From Orbaceae bacterium BiB (GTDB taxonomy: Bacteria > Pseudomonadota > Gammaproteobacteria > Enterobacterales > Orbaceae), in contig CP133958.1 of assembly GCA_036251205.1 (NCBI GenBank), positions 868,001 to 932,000 of the forward strand: a stretch of DNA of 64,000 nucleotides. The letters are read 5' to 3'. Below the pieces are notes generated by a model. It saw only the letters and a program-made list of their open reading frames with translations. It made no database searches and was not told where the DNA came from. Both the position numbers and the translations under genes were made by a program. This document shows positions 51,728-61,301 of the stretch, piece after piece (the first letter of the stretch is position 1; every line of letters starts with the position of its first letter).

Positions 51728-52033
51728 TTATTGCTCTTCCCCTGATATCGAGGAACGGGTAACAATACGATAAAAATGTTCGTCGGGTTCAATCATCCCT
51801 AAATGACTTCTAGCTCGTTCCTCAATAGCATCTGAACCATCATATAAATTGGATATTTCAGCAAACATCTGTTCATTACGCAGTTTTAATTTATTATTTT
51901 CAATTTTCATCAATTCAACTGTATTTACATTCTGTTGATAATCAAAAATATTATTTTTACCACACCAAAAGGCATACTGTAGATATCCTAAAATAATAAC
52001 TAATAAAATAGGTAACTTCCATTTTGCTAGCAT
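51728..52033 (-). CDS. ftsB: Cell division protein FtsB
   Basis: A 101-residue bitopic inner-membrane protein of the FtsQLB complex: one helix near the N-terminus (PILLVIILGYLQYAFW), a GKNNIFDYQQN linker, then a coiled coil and LEERAR-like IEERARSHLGMIEPDEHFYRIV. The start at 52033 best fits family length; an ATG at 52048 directly after the tusE stop (TAAATG) adds five residues and is possible through coupling. Confidence 0.9.
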   Translation of the reverse strand: MLAKWKLPILLVIILGYLQYAFWCGKNNIFDYQQNVNTVELMKIENNKLKLRNEQMFAEISNLYDGSDAIEERARSHLGMIEPDEHFYRIVTRSSISGEEQ

Positions 52034-52048
52034 GAATACACCACTCAT

Positions 52049-52378
52049 TTATATACATTTCACAGGCTTAGGTAAACCTGCCAGCTTAGTTGCCTGCTTA
52101 GCGGGTCCTTCTGGAAAGAGTCGATATAAATAACGACTATTCCCTTTTTCGGGACCAAATTTTTTTTCCATTGCTTTAACCAATGCTCTAATCGCAGGGG
52201 ATGTTTTATATTCCAGATAAAAATCACGAACAAAATAGATCACTTCTAAATGAGCGTCAGTTAACTCAATAGATTCATTGTTAGCAATGCTATTAATTAA
52301 TTCAGGAGACCAATCCTGCCAATTTTTAAGATATCCACTTTCATCTGTTTCAATGATTTGACCGTTTAGTGCAAGCAT
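52049..52378 (-). CDS. tusE: Sulfurtransferase TusE (DsrC family)
   Basis: A 109-residue protein that accepts sulfur from TusBCD and passes it to MnmA for 2-thiouridine in tRNA. It has [47 protein letters not shown] and the penultimate Cys in KPVKCI. It is the first gene of the minus-strand tusE-ftsB-ispD-ispF-truD-pcm block; in E. coli tusE lies elsewhere. Confidence 0.94.
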   Translation of the reverse strand: MLALNGQIIETDESGYLKNWQDWSPELINSIANNESIELTDAHLEVIYFVRDFYLEYKTSPAIRALVKAMEKKFGPEKGNSRYLYRLFPEGPAKQATKLAGLPKPVKCI

Positions 52379-52525
52379 AATTAACTAACCATGATAAAAT
52401 ATTGACTATTATACAATAATAAAGAAAAGACAACATCTTTAGCGTTAAAATATATCCTACAACAGATGAACAATCCCTATTTTGGCGAAATTTAGAGCAA
52501 ACGAAAAAAAATTTGATATTTAGTA

Positions 52526-52554
52526 TTTACAAACCCATCCGACTACTTTAATAT
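52526..52554 (+). promoter_or_regulatory. Promoter of tRNA-Ser copy 1
   Basis: TTTACA at 52526-52531 and TAATAT at 52549-52554 are separated by exactly 17 bp. The tRNA begins 13 bases after the -10. Only the -10 lies within the long direct repeat. Confidence 0.75.
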
Positions 52555-52657
52555 GCACAGCCATTGCGGAAGTGTGGCCGAGCGGTTGAAGGCACCGGTC
52601 TTGAAAACCGGCGAGGGGAAACCCTCCCAGAGTTCGAATCTCTGCGCTTCCGCCATC
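52546..52657 (+). repeat. Left attachment-site repeat (112 bp, contains whole tRNA-Ser)
   Basis: Identical to 61302-61413 except for A at 52619 versus T at 61375. It runs from CTTTAATATGCACAG through the tRNA CCA and TC, and the flanks differ on both sides. Confidence 0.88.
52568..52655 (+). tRNA. tRNA-Ser(UGA), copy 1
   Basis: An 88-nt class II tRNA with a 7-bp acceptor stem (GGAAGTG/CGCTTCC), anticodon TGA at 52602-52604, a long variable arm (GAGGG-GAAA-CCCTC), GTTCGAATC T-arm and an encoded CCA. This copy has the good upstream promoter, so it is probably the expressed gene. Confidence 0.97.
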
Positions 52658-52732
52658 TTCAACAAATTCTTTGATTCCATTCAGAAATTTCATAACAACA
52701 TACTTAACTGTCACCTAACTGTAAACCAAAGT

Positions 52733-54133
52733 ATGCTTATGATGAATAACAAAAACTCTGTTTTATCTGCAATTAATAATCACTCTATCATTAAATATTA
52801 TTTGTTTCTATATCTTCGAAATACAGTTTATTACATTCGAATTAAACAAGGTAATAAAAATACATCACTATCACTCAAAACAGTTAAGCGACATATCGCA
52901 GTTAGATTATTTACTGTCATCAAACATGAATTATCCTTCATTATTAAGGATAAACCTACATTAGACTATGAACAACTCGTTAGCTATTTTAAAGCAACAG
53001 TAAGTAACGAATTTAATCATCAAGATAATAACCAATCAAATAATTGCTTGTTGATACAAACAGCATTACCCAATCTGAAACAGTCAAAAGAAAATTATTT
53101 CCTTTCCATAACAACAAGTTGTAATAACTACATTCAAGAGAAAGGAAGTAACTGGAAATATGCGACACAGTTAAGTTCTCAAGCGAATAAAGCTCTACTC
53201 ATTGAAATATTTGACTATCTAAAACTAGATGATGTAACCAAAATTACTCGTAAAGATATGTTAGAAGTTAGAGAAGTTATTAAGCGATTACCTGTAAACA
53301 GGAAACAAATATTCAAAGAGCAATCACTTAAAGAAGTCTTAGCTCAACACTATAATAAAACACTATCTACTAGAACTATTAATGGACATCTTATCTTTTT
53401 ATCCTCAGTTTTTAATTGGGCTGAAAAGAATGACCTTATCAAAAAGAATTTAGCTACTGACTTATTGCTAAAAGATAGCCAAAAAGAAGCGGATAAACGT
53501 AATGCCTTTTGCATAAAACAGATAGAGCTAATACTATCATCATGTAAAGCTTACTACGCTAGAAATGGCTTAGCGTGGCAATATTTCATCCCTCTACTCT
53601 CCGCTATAACAGGGGCTAGACTAAATGAAATTTGTCAGTTACAAGTTAAAGATGTGATTAAAACAGATAACAATATTATTTACCTTGATATCAACGCTTA
53701 TGGCATTGAAGGTAAGAGCTTAAAGAATCAATACAGTGCTCGTACTATCCCTTTAGTCAATCATGCTTTTGGCTTTGATTGTAATGAGTTTATGGACTAT
53801 GTCTCTTCTCGTAAACATCAAGATAATTTACTGTTTGATGTCACTTGGACTGATAAAGGACGATATAGCGATAAAGTGAGTAAATGGTTTAATCGCACCT
53901 TATTAAAACAGACGTTAAACAGCGCTAATGGCTTATCCTTTCACTCTTTTAGGCATAGCCTAGCTACCCTATTAAAAAACAGTGGAATCCCACTATCAAC
54001 AGCACAGCAAATATTAGGGCATAGCTCTAATAGCCTTGCTTATGATACTTATGGAAAAGCTATTCATATAGAGACCCTGCATCATTCACTTGAAAAAGCT
54101 TTAGTAAAATCGTTAAAAAGGATTGATCTTTAA
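52733..54133 (+). CDS. int: Tyrosine-type site-specific integrase
   Basis: A 466-residue phage/island integrase. The catalytic domain shows the first Arg in TGARLNEICQLQVKDV, HSFRHSLATLL (His-x-x-Arg), LGHSS, and the nucleophile Tyr in YDTYGK near the C-terminus; a SAM-like core-binding domain occupies the middle. The open frame extends back through the tRNA to 52553, but that part is only translated tRNA. I choose the ATG at 52733, with ATGs at 52739 and 52742 as alternatives. It is positioned just inside the left repeat. Confidence 0.9.
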   Translation: MLMMNNKNSVLSAINNHSIIKYYLFLYLRNTVYYIRIKQGNKNTSLSLKTVKRHIAVRLFTVIKHELSFIIKDKPTLDYEQLVSYFKATVSNEFNHQDNNQSNNCLLIQTALPNLKQSKENYFLSITTSCNNYIQEKGSNWKYATQLSSQANKALLIEIFDYLKLDDVTKITRKDMLEVREVIKRLPVNRKQIFKEQSLKEVLAQHYNKTLSTRTINGHLIFLSSVFNWAEKNDLIKKNLATDLLLKDSQKEADKRNAFCIKQIELILSSCKAYYARNGLAWQYFIPLLSAITGARLNEICQLQVKDVIKTDNNIIYLDINAYGIEGKSLKNQYSARTIPLVNHAFGFDCNEFMDYVSSRKHQDNLLFDVTWTDKGRYSDKVSKWFNRTLLKQTLNSANGLSFHSFRHSLATLLKNSGIPLSTAQQILGHSSNSLAYDTYGKAIHIETLHHSLEKALVKSLKRIDL

Positions 54134-54243
54134 AAACGATCAATACCCCCTCGATAGATCGATTTTAACGATTTGCAGCCTTTCATCTATTGGTATTTAA
54201 TGTTAAATATTTTTAAAATTTAATATAAATAAGGAGTTACCAT

Positions 54244-54546
54244 ATGATGTTCATAATAAGAGGAGTCATGCTTGCAATTAGTGCTGTTGTTTTCTTTGCT
54301 GGCTGGGATGGAATAATTATAGCTTTCGATATGAATAAGGTGATAGCCCTTATCATAGCGCTTATATTATTGGAATTTCCTATCATATTAGCTATTGCAG
54401 CTTTATATGGAGCAGTCAATGCATGGGGTTGGCCAATCTGGGGAGCTATCTTACTTGTCATGTGGCCATTAGTCTTCACCATTATCATGAATGGGGTTTT
54501 ATCCATCTTTTCATTGTTTGGTTTATCGCGATTAAAAAACCAATAA
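54244..54546 (+). CDS. Small three-helix membrane protein, unrecognised
   Basis: A 100-residue hydrophobic protein with three likely helices at about 4-22, 32-54 and 64-93, interrupted by WDGI and the Trp-rich AWGWPIWG turn. A strong AAGGAG lies eight bases before the ATG at 54244. It has a short basic tail (RLKNQ). I cannot assign a family; holin-like size is noted but no lysis genes are near. It lies between the integrase and the sigma-like gene. An opposite-strand frame is a shadow. Confidence 0.7.
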   Translation: MMFIIRGVMLAISAVVFFAGWDGIIIAFDMNKVIALIIALILLEFPIILAIAALYGAVNAWGWPIWGAILLVMWPLVFTIIMNGVLSIFSLFGLSRLKNQ

Positions 54547-54789
54547 ACACTACATATAGTTAAAAATTAATTAATAGACGCTATATATTGTATTTTTGGT
54601 TTTATTTTTGATAAACTTTATTCTGTTTTTTAGGACGAAAGTTTATGATTAGATGGTGAATAAATACTAAAATAGTTAAAAGCCATTCACAAAATTCTAG
54701 TTATAAATTTGATTACTATCATATTACTGAAGAGCAAGCATAAAGATGTTTGCTTTTTATTCAAAATAACAAGAATAAGGAATATTATT

Positions 54790-55596
54790 ATGCATTTTTT
54801 TTCCAACAGAAAACATACTATTACTTGCGATAATGAGCAGACAGCAGGTTATTTGTGTGGCGTTGGATTTGCCACGCACTACATGGACGAACTGCATGCA
54901 ACTGGTGAAATAGATTCAACTACATCCCTTCACCTTGATAGAAAAACGGCGGAACAATACCTTCACAAAATGTATGAACGCTATATTAGTGAACATCACG
55001 AGTTAAATAAGGCGGTTATAGTTAACACATCAGACGTGAATTATAAAGGTGTATTTACCTCTCTCCCTTACGCAAAACAATACATAGAAAAATTTCATCA
55101 AGAGAATTATAAAAATCTATGTAGCTTTGCAAGAAACAATATGAACAAAAAGCATCTTAATGTTAGCCATATAGATTACGAGGATATTGTTCAACAAGCT
55201 TTTTTAAAACTACTCGATAGAAAACTCACTAAACCTGTTTATGAGCTAATGCCTTATATGAAAACAACTATTACCAATCTTATTAATGACGAACTAAGAG
55301 AAATACAAAGTTTAAAAGAGTTGGCAATTGAAAACTTCACTTCATTGGATACTGCCATATCTAAAAACATTATCGATGACGATGATTTCGAATTAGATGA
55401 TTATATTACCAACAATAAAAACGATGAAATTATGCTATCAGCAGTTAGAAAGTATTATCCTAAAAGACTGATTCCTCACTTAATTGATGGTGAAACAATA
55501 AAAGAAACAGCTCGAAGGGGTAACATGTCTGAGAGAGCTATTAAATATAAGCTGAAACATTTAAAAAATAAATTACAAAAAAAATTCAAAAACTAG
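54790..55596 (+). CDS. Sigma-70/ECF-like protein with an unknown N-terminal domain
   Basis: A 268-residue protein. Residues about 106-171 look like sigma region 2: HIDYEDIVQQAFLKLLDRK followed by YMKTTITNLINDELRE. Residues about 226-263 look like region 4, a helix-turn-helix (LIDGETIKETARRGNMSERA then IKYKLKHLKNKLQKKF). A very acidic linker (DDDDFELDD) separates them. The first 100 residues, including DNEQTAGYLCGVGFATHYM, match nothing I know. ATG 54790 is chosen since AAGGAA lies seven bases upstream; the frame to 54709 begins with a poor leader. It could be an alternative sigma factor or a sigma-like activator; targets are unknown. Confidence 0.65.
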   Translation: MHFFSNRKHTITCDNEQTAGYLCGVGFATHYMDELHATGEIDSTTSLHLDRKTAEQYLHKMYERYISEHHELNKAVIVNTSDVNYKGVFTSLPYAKQYIEKFHQENYKNLCSFARNNMNKKHLNVSHIDYEDIVQQAFLKLLDRKLTKPVYELMPYMKTTITNLINDELREIQSLKELAIENFTSLDTAISKNIIDDDDFELDDYITNNKNDEIMLSAVRKYYPKRLIPHLIDGETIKETARRGNMSERAIKYKLKHLKNKLQKKFKN

Positions 55597-56250
55597 AAAA
55601 TAATTTGCACCTTTTTCTCATAAATTACGTCATATATATATGATAAATAAATATTTTCTTAGAAAATAATATACAGCCGCTAGGAACATATTGAAGATAG
55701 ATTAACATGAAGTGATAATATTAACGGGTTTACTTACAGAAATGATTAAAGAAGTTAATAAGCCTATATTATTAAGCTTACGCTTACCAAGGTAGATATT
55801 GTTACAATATTGCTTTAATAATAAATATCTTCGTTACTTAGCTAAGGTAATGTATTTTCCTGTTATCATTCAATGATTGTTATTATCTATTCTTTATGTA
55901 ATTCATTGATATTACTTAAATTAAGATTAGATTTAATGTTATATTTAAATCTATCATCTATTTTAGTTTACCATCTTTTTAAGTGTTATTATTGACGTAT
56001 CATAACTAAGTTAATTATTACGTTTAATTAATGTTACACATTATATATGCATAACACAACGTTAACTCATACTTTCGTATTTGTTAATACTAAAAATTCC
56101 TAACGTTTATAATTAAAAAATAGAATATAACGATATAACTTATTCTTTACGTTAAAACAATAAACCAAGATACGTCAATTAAATGTTTAATTTTGTTATA
56201 GATTACCCTCTAATACACTCTGTGCACAACTACCAATACGATACTTGTCA
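55597..56250. other. 654-bp gene-free region between sigma-like gene and res
   Basis: Extremely AT-rich; no frame with a ribosome-binding site and plausible composition. A 27-codon GTG-started frame ending near 55795 is too short to call. Several AACGTTTA/TTAACGTT-like words recur near 56030-56150. No hairpin terminator was clear. Confidence 0.45.
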
Positions 56251-58875
56251 TTAAGACATTAATAAATCATCTTCAAGTGTTTTTTCATCATAAAGCTTGT
56301 TAGAGAAATCCTTAATAAACTCATTTCGTCGACTATCTGCAAAGAATTTAATCCCAATTAAACGAATGTTATTATCACCGTCTAAGAAAATAATATTCTC
56401 CTTGTTAATTGCTTCAAGCATGTCTTCCTTCCATTTATCACCTAATAATCGGTCATCACCTTTAGGCTCAAGAAATACTTGATAATAAGCATCTTCACGC
56501 TTGTTTTTCATCAACAAAATAAAATCAGGCATAAACCCTCTTACACCATCAAACTCTGTCAATTTAAAACGTGTTGATTGTTCATCATTACGAATAAGGT
56601 AAATATCATCATATTTTTCTTTCAGTTTAACGATAAACTTATCAAGCAATTCAACTAATCGATGCTCTAATTGATTTAAAATTGCTGTATCAAATACATA
56701 CCACGATTTACCTATTGTACTGTTTGCTGTTATTTTTTGATTAATGATAATTGAAGAATCTATATACGAGCTATAATCCATAATAATATCTTTTAAAGGT
56801 TGACTAATAAACTCATGGGTACCTTTATACTTACGATAATTACGACGAATGTTATCCGCTATTTTACTTAATACATTTTCAAGACATTGTAACTTTTCTT
56901 TCGGAGTTAGGTCATCAATACTTAAAGATGAGGGTAACTTAATATCAATTTGAATCTTACCTAGATAATTACCGTCTTTATCGATAAACTCAGCCATACT
57001 TTTTAATTTAGGGAAGTAATATTGAAGATTGTTAAATGAATAAAACGATTGCTTTGCCATTGCCTTATTGATAAAGCGTTTATCAAGCATTAATGACTCA
57101 AGTTTATATTGTTCGTTAAGATGAGTATCACTTAACTCACTCAGTGATGTTTCATTAGCGGTTTTATATTCTTCTTCAAAATGTGTCTCAAGCGAATAAG
57201 AGTGCCATGAACGTTGTTCACCGGTAATTTCCTCAACTTTATTAAAATACAACTTACCATATTGATAGGTTTTTGATTTCTTAAAGTTATCTTTTAATTT
57301 AGCATGATAAATAATACCATTACCATCGGAATTAAAATCGATATCCGCTTGCTTTAACGAGGCATGTAAGACTTTAATATATGACGGCTCATTGATAGTA
57401 TGATAATGAAGCTGTTCAAGTATCGCAAGTTCGTGATTATTTTTATCAAAACGACGCGTATAACTTTTCTCGCTATCATAGATAAAGGGATAATAGCGTG
57501 CACCACGTCCAATTAACTGCGCTTCACTATCGGTATTTGCTTTCGTTGATGATGCTTTTTCGCTAATTCTAACAATATCATAAAGATTAAGCACATCCCA
57601 ACCCTCATTAACTTTAGCAACCGCGAATACAGCGCGAATCGGATTATCAATTTGCTCTAACGTATTAAGCAATACCGGTTGCTCTTCCATTAAATCACTC
57701 TTGTTCACATTAAGAAGATTCATTTCATTAAAATCATCTTTAATCATATCAACAATAGTAATTAAATCACTCTGGCTATAACGCGTTATCACCTTATGCC
57801 AAATACTATTTACTGAACTTAACTGTGTCTTCTTGTCATTTAAATGTGTCGTGATTTTCTCTGGAGTTAAGCCATCAATAATCTGGATAAAGTCATCTTG
57901 TTTTGCTCTAGATATCGCTATCTGATTTGATTTAAATAAAATAATCGGTTTAAAACCCATAATATTATTATCTATTGCAACTAATTTACGATATTGGCTT
58001 AATAAGATAGCATCAAGCATTTTTTCATTATCATTCTGATTAGCCTCAAGCAACATCACTTTTTTAGAATAACCATCGTCCATAAACTGTTTCAAATCAT
58101 ACTGATAAATAATCTTATCTTTATACTTCTGGTAAATTTGTTTGTTGTCTAAGTTAATGGTCGCCGTGAATTCAAATAATCGATTTTTAGGCTGTAGCGC
58201 AAGAATTTTTTCAATCGTTCGCTCCCAAGTCAACTCTTCATTTTCAGATGAATTTTTTGCTTTACCTTTTGCCTTTGTCTCTGCGTTAAAATGATGAGCT
58301 TCATCTCCTAATAAGACTAATGGTAACTCATTTAAGTCATCATACGTCACACTATTTTCTTTATAATTATTTAACTCATCATGAATTTTATGAATAGTTG
58401 ATAATTTTAAATAAATCGTATTCTTATTCGGTGTAATGGGAAACGTATCAACCGCTTCAATCTGAATTTTTTCACCATCAATTTCAATGGATGGTGTAAA
58501 CAAGTATTTAGATGATAACGTATTTAATAGATTTTCTTTAGTTTTTTGAATAATAGCATCGGTATGTACAAAGAAAATAAAATTTTGATAACCTTGCTCT
58601 TTAAACATGTAAAGTATTGTTGCAGCCATCACCATTGTTTTGCCTGCGCCGGTCGCCATGTTGAAGAGTAAGTGATGATATTGCTCACTTGCATTAGGAC
58701 TACTTTGTGCATAATGTAAATAACGCAAAGACTCTTCTTGATAAGCTCGCAATGTATCTTTTAGGTTATTTTTAATATAACTAGGGACTTGATAAACCTC
58801 ATTAAATAATCCTAATTTATCAAACTCCTTAAATTGATTGAATAATAGTTTATTCGTGTTAGTCTCTTTTGCCAT
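56251..58875 (-). CDS. res: Type III restriction enzyme, Res subunit
   Basis: An 874-residue SF2 translocase-nuclease. Walker A ATGAGKT is near 74-80, DEAH near 191, helicase motif VI QLIGRGARYYPF in the middle, and a PD-ExK nuclease at the C-terminus (PD at 783-784, ExK at 803-805 in FMPDFILL...FLEPKGD). Type III Res cuts 25-27 bp from an unmethylated site when two head-to-head sites communicate. The ATG shares its first base with the mod stop codon (TAATG), so the pair is coupled. All key motifs are present, so the enzyme looks intact. Confidence 0.93.
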   Translation of the reverse strand: MAKETNTNKLLFNQFKEFDKLGLFNEVYQVPSYIKNNLKDTLRAYQEESLRYLHYAQSSPNASEQYHHLLFNMATGAGKTMVMAATILYMFKEQGYQNFIFFVHTDAIIQKTKENLLNTLSSKYLFTPSIEIDGEKIQIEAVDTFPITPNKNTIYLKLSTIHKIHDELNNYKENSVTYDDLNELPLVLLGDEAHHFNAETKAKGKAKNSSENEELTWERTIEKILALQPKNRLFEFTATINLDNKQIYQKYKDKIIYQYDLKQFMDDGYSKKVMLLEANQNDNEKMLDAILLSQYRKLVAIDNNIMGFKPIILFKSNQIAISRAKQDDFIQIIDGLTPEKITTHLNDKKTQLSSVNSIWHKVITRYSQSDLITIVDMIKDDFNEMNLLNVNKSDLMEEQPVLLNTLEQIDNPIRAVFAVAKVNEGWDVLNLYDIVRISEKASSTKANTDSEAQLIGRGARYYPFIYDSEKSYTRRFDKNNHELAILEQLHYHTINEPSYIKVLHASLKQADIDFNSDGNGIIYHAKLKDNFKKSKTYQYGKLYFNKVEEITGEQRSWHSYSLETHFEEEYKTANETSLSELSDTHLNEQYKLESLMLDKRFINKAMAKQSFYSFNNLQYYFPKLKSMAEFIDKDGNYLGKIQIDIKLPSSLSIDDLTPKEKLQCLENVLSKIADNIRRNYRKYKGTHEFISQPLKDIIMDYSSYIDSSIIINQKITANSTIGKSWYVFDTAILNQLEHRLVELLDKFIVKLKEKYDDIYLIRNDEQSTRFKLTEFDGVRGFMPDFILLMKNKREDAYYQVFLEPKGDDRLLGDKWKEDMLEAINKENIIFLDGDNNIRLIGIKFFADSRRNEFIKDFSNKLYDEKTLEDDLLMS

Positions 58876-60848
58876 TATTCGACCTTCCCATAAAAACTAT
58901 TGGTAAAGGTTTTATCTAGTTCTGATACATTTAAATCACTATCATTCATTTCACAGGCATTAACGTACAGTTGATTTTTATCTAACAGCTCAATTAAAAG
59001 CTGTTTTTGTTCGTCAAGTGCTAATTCACTAAATGCCACCATCTGGTTAACACCATCAATTTCATATTCAGTAGTTAAAATTTTATCCAGCTCAACTTGA
59101 TAATTAAGATGCCCCGTCTCTTTCATTCGCTCAAACAGTTTAACTAATTCACCATAGTTTTGTGCTTTTTGAATATCATGAATATAATGATAGTTAAGCT
59201 CCATTAACTCGGCATAAACAAAGCTACCACCACCCTGCCAATTAACATCTTTCGATATACCACCTTGCTCACCCTCAATGACTTTTTGCAATCTAGGCAC
59301 TGTTATATCATTAATGTAATCCATCTGTTCAATACCAATATAACGCCTTCTCATTTTATGAGCCACTACTGCGGTTGTGCCACTACCGAGATGAAAATCT
59401 AAAACTAAATCACCTTCTTGGGTAGACATATCAATAATTCTTTTGATTAGGGCTTCTGGTTTTTTACCATTTGTAAAACTCAACCCACCTTCATTTTGTG
59501 TGTTTTGAAAATCTATATCAGTCCATAAATCGCCAAGTAATTGAGCTAAAACATTTTTCCCATTAATATTTTGATACACACTTTCTAGCATAGAAATTCT
59601 TCGTCCACCATGAGCATACATTTTTTCGCCTAAATCAGTTATTATCCAAACAACCTCTTCAGGTTTAGACAAACTTAATTTTTTTAATCTGTCTGGTATT
59701 GATCCAACTTTTTGAAATATTGATTTTCTATTTTCATAAACAAAATCATTAAACTTTTGATTATTTATAATATCTGGTTTTATCGTATCTTTAGCACTAA
59801 TAATATCATGTTCAATAAGTACATTTTTAAGAGAAACGATATACGGCTCACCTTTATCTAGTTTTAAAAAACCACCATAATGAGTATCCCAATTGTCTTT
59901 TACAGTATACTGTGGATTAATTTTTATCAAATCTGTTTTCTTATAACATAAGATAGTATCTTTATTTTTTAAAATAGTTTTATTTTTATGTTGAGTTTTA
60001 TTTCCTGAAAGGCTATTAGATTTAACGACTATCTGAGCAACAAACTTATCATTTGAAAACAACTCATCCATCAATACTTTTAAATAACTATCTTCGTTAT
60101 AATCACATTGAATAAAAATTAAACCATCATCACTTAATAACTCTTTTGCCACTTCGAGGCGATTTTTCATAAAAGTTAACCATGTGGAATGATTAAAACG
60201 ATCATTATATTTAAAGCCATCATTACCAGTATTATAAGGGGGGTCAATGTAAATTAGTTTTATTTTACCCGCATAACGTTCTTTTAAAGTATGTAATGCA
60301 ATTAGGTTATTACCTTTAATAATTAAATTATCATCATCGTTAAATTCTGTGATGTTTTCTTCTATTCCACTTTTAGTATAACGTTTCGCATTGGTTAATA
60401 CTTTAGGTGAAAATAATCGGTCTATTTCATCTCTTGCTATTTTTTCATTATAATAAATTTCATTCTTACCTTGTTCTTCTTTAGTCATTCCGCCTTCAAG
60501 CACGCAATCTTTAAACGGAAAATCAAGAACAACATCCGTATTATAATTTAAATATTTCCCTTCACTAGTAAGCCCCACGCTATTACGATATTTAGTAAAA
60601 CTATTAGCCCAATATTCTTTATAACGTAATAAACTAATCAATGATTCAAAGTCAAATATCAATACACCATCAACTTCAGAACTATATAGTTCTTTTATTT
60701 TAGGCTTATTTATTAATGCTTTAATTAAATCCGGCTTTTTATTTTTAATATCATTAATTACAACTGAACGTTGCAATGTTTCATCTTCCCAATATTCAGG
60801 AAAATCTTTTAATATTTGATTGAGCTGTTTGATTAGTTCTGTTTGCAT
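58875..60848 (-). CDS. mod: Type III DNA methyltransferase, Mod subunit (beta class)
   Basis: A 657-residue N6-adenine methyltransferase. Motif IV DPPY (202-205, IDPPYNTGNDGF) precedes the SAM motif DFHLGSGTT (484-492), the beta-class order; the region 260-430 between them should be the target-recognition domain. The N-terminus has the usual type III start (LNQILKDFPEYW). No tandem repeats of the kind that make phase-variable mod genes were seen. It methylates one strand of an asymmetric site and guides Res; the site cannot be predicted here. Confidence 0.93.
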   Translation of the reverse strand: MQTELIKQLNQILKDFPEYWEDETLQRSVVINDIKNKKPDLIKALINKPKIKELYSSEVDGVLIFDFESLISLLRYKEYWANSFTKYRNSVGLTSEGKYLNYNTDVVLDFPFKDCVLEGGMTKEEQGKNEIYYNEKIARDEIDRLFSPKVLTNAKRYTKSGIEENITEFNDDDNLIIKGNNLIALHTLKERYAGKIKLIYIDPPYNTGNDGFKYNDRFNHSTWLTFMKNRLEVAKELLSDDGLIFIQCDYNEDSYLKVLMDELFSNDKFVAQIVVKSNSLSGNKTQHKNKTILKNKDTILCYKKTDLIKINPQYTVKDNWDTHYGGFLKLDKGEPYIVSLKNVLIEHDIISAKDTIKPDIINNQKFNDFVYENRKSIFQKVGSIPDRLKKLSLSKPEEVVWIITDLGEKMYAHGGRRISMLESVYQNINGKNVLAQLLGDLWTDIDFQNTQNEGGLSFTNGKKPEALIKRIIDMSTQEGDLVLDFHLGSGTTAVVAHKMRRRYIGIEQMDYINDITVPRLQKVIEGEQGGISKDVNWQGGGSFVYAELMELNYHYIHDIQKAQNYGELVKLFERMKETGHLNYQVELDKILTTEYEIDGVNQMVAFSELALDEQKQLLIELLDKNQLYVNACEMNDSDLNVSELDKTFTNSFYGKVE

Positions 60849-61301
60849 AGATAAAACCTGCCAATTGATGATTATAAAATATGCCTATTGTACGATAAAT
60901 TTTAGTGTTTGTTTATATTTAATCATATACAGAATAAAACCGTCTCAGAGAGACATAGAGCGATTATTTAAATCTCGCTAGTCAAAAACTATGACTTAAT
61001 CATTAAAATTGAAATAAAGATCTATTAGAGCCTTCTAGACATTTTTGTGAGAAAATCTCAAGGGGTATTGCATATAATAGTGAATACAACCTATTCCCCT
61101 ATCCCCCTTTGTCTAAATTTGATTATTTAATGCAGATAAATAAAAAAAATAATTACTATCATGGGTGAGATAAGACTTGATATCATGCCACGAAATAATG
61201 TAACCTAAGTGTAAACCAAGAATGTTTTATGATGATTTATTGAACTATCAAAAACAAGAATTAATTAACGTTGAAATAGGCAAGTCAACTCGCTAGAAAC
61301 C
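60849..61301. other. 453-bp gene-free region upstream of mod
   Basis: Holds the mod promoter region (TATAAT on the minus strand near 60875) and, at 61201-61240, a segment resembling 52711-52750 beside the other end of the island. No frame worth calling. Confidence 0.5.

Noticed and set aside
52553-52732. Extension of the integrase frame back through tRNA-Ser
   Set aside because: The first 32 or so residues are simply the translated tRNA; ATG codons at 52733-52742 give a normal integrase start.
54237-54506. 89-codon minus-strand frame opposite the membrane protein
   Set aside because: Complete shadow of a gene with a strong ribosome-binding site on the other strand; its residues look like a reverse reading of hydrophobic codons.
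55597-56250. Toxin-antitoxin or small RNA gene in the island spacer
   Set aside because: Only very short frames without ribosome-binding sites and no convincing hairpin; nothing to support a call.
58875-60848. Phase-variable mod gene
   Set aside because: No tandem tetranucleotide or long homopolymer tract was seen in the frame or just upstream.
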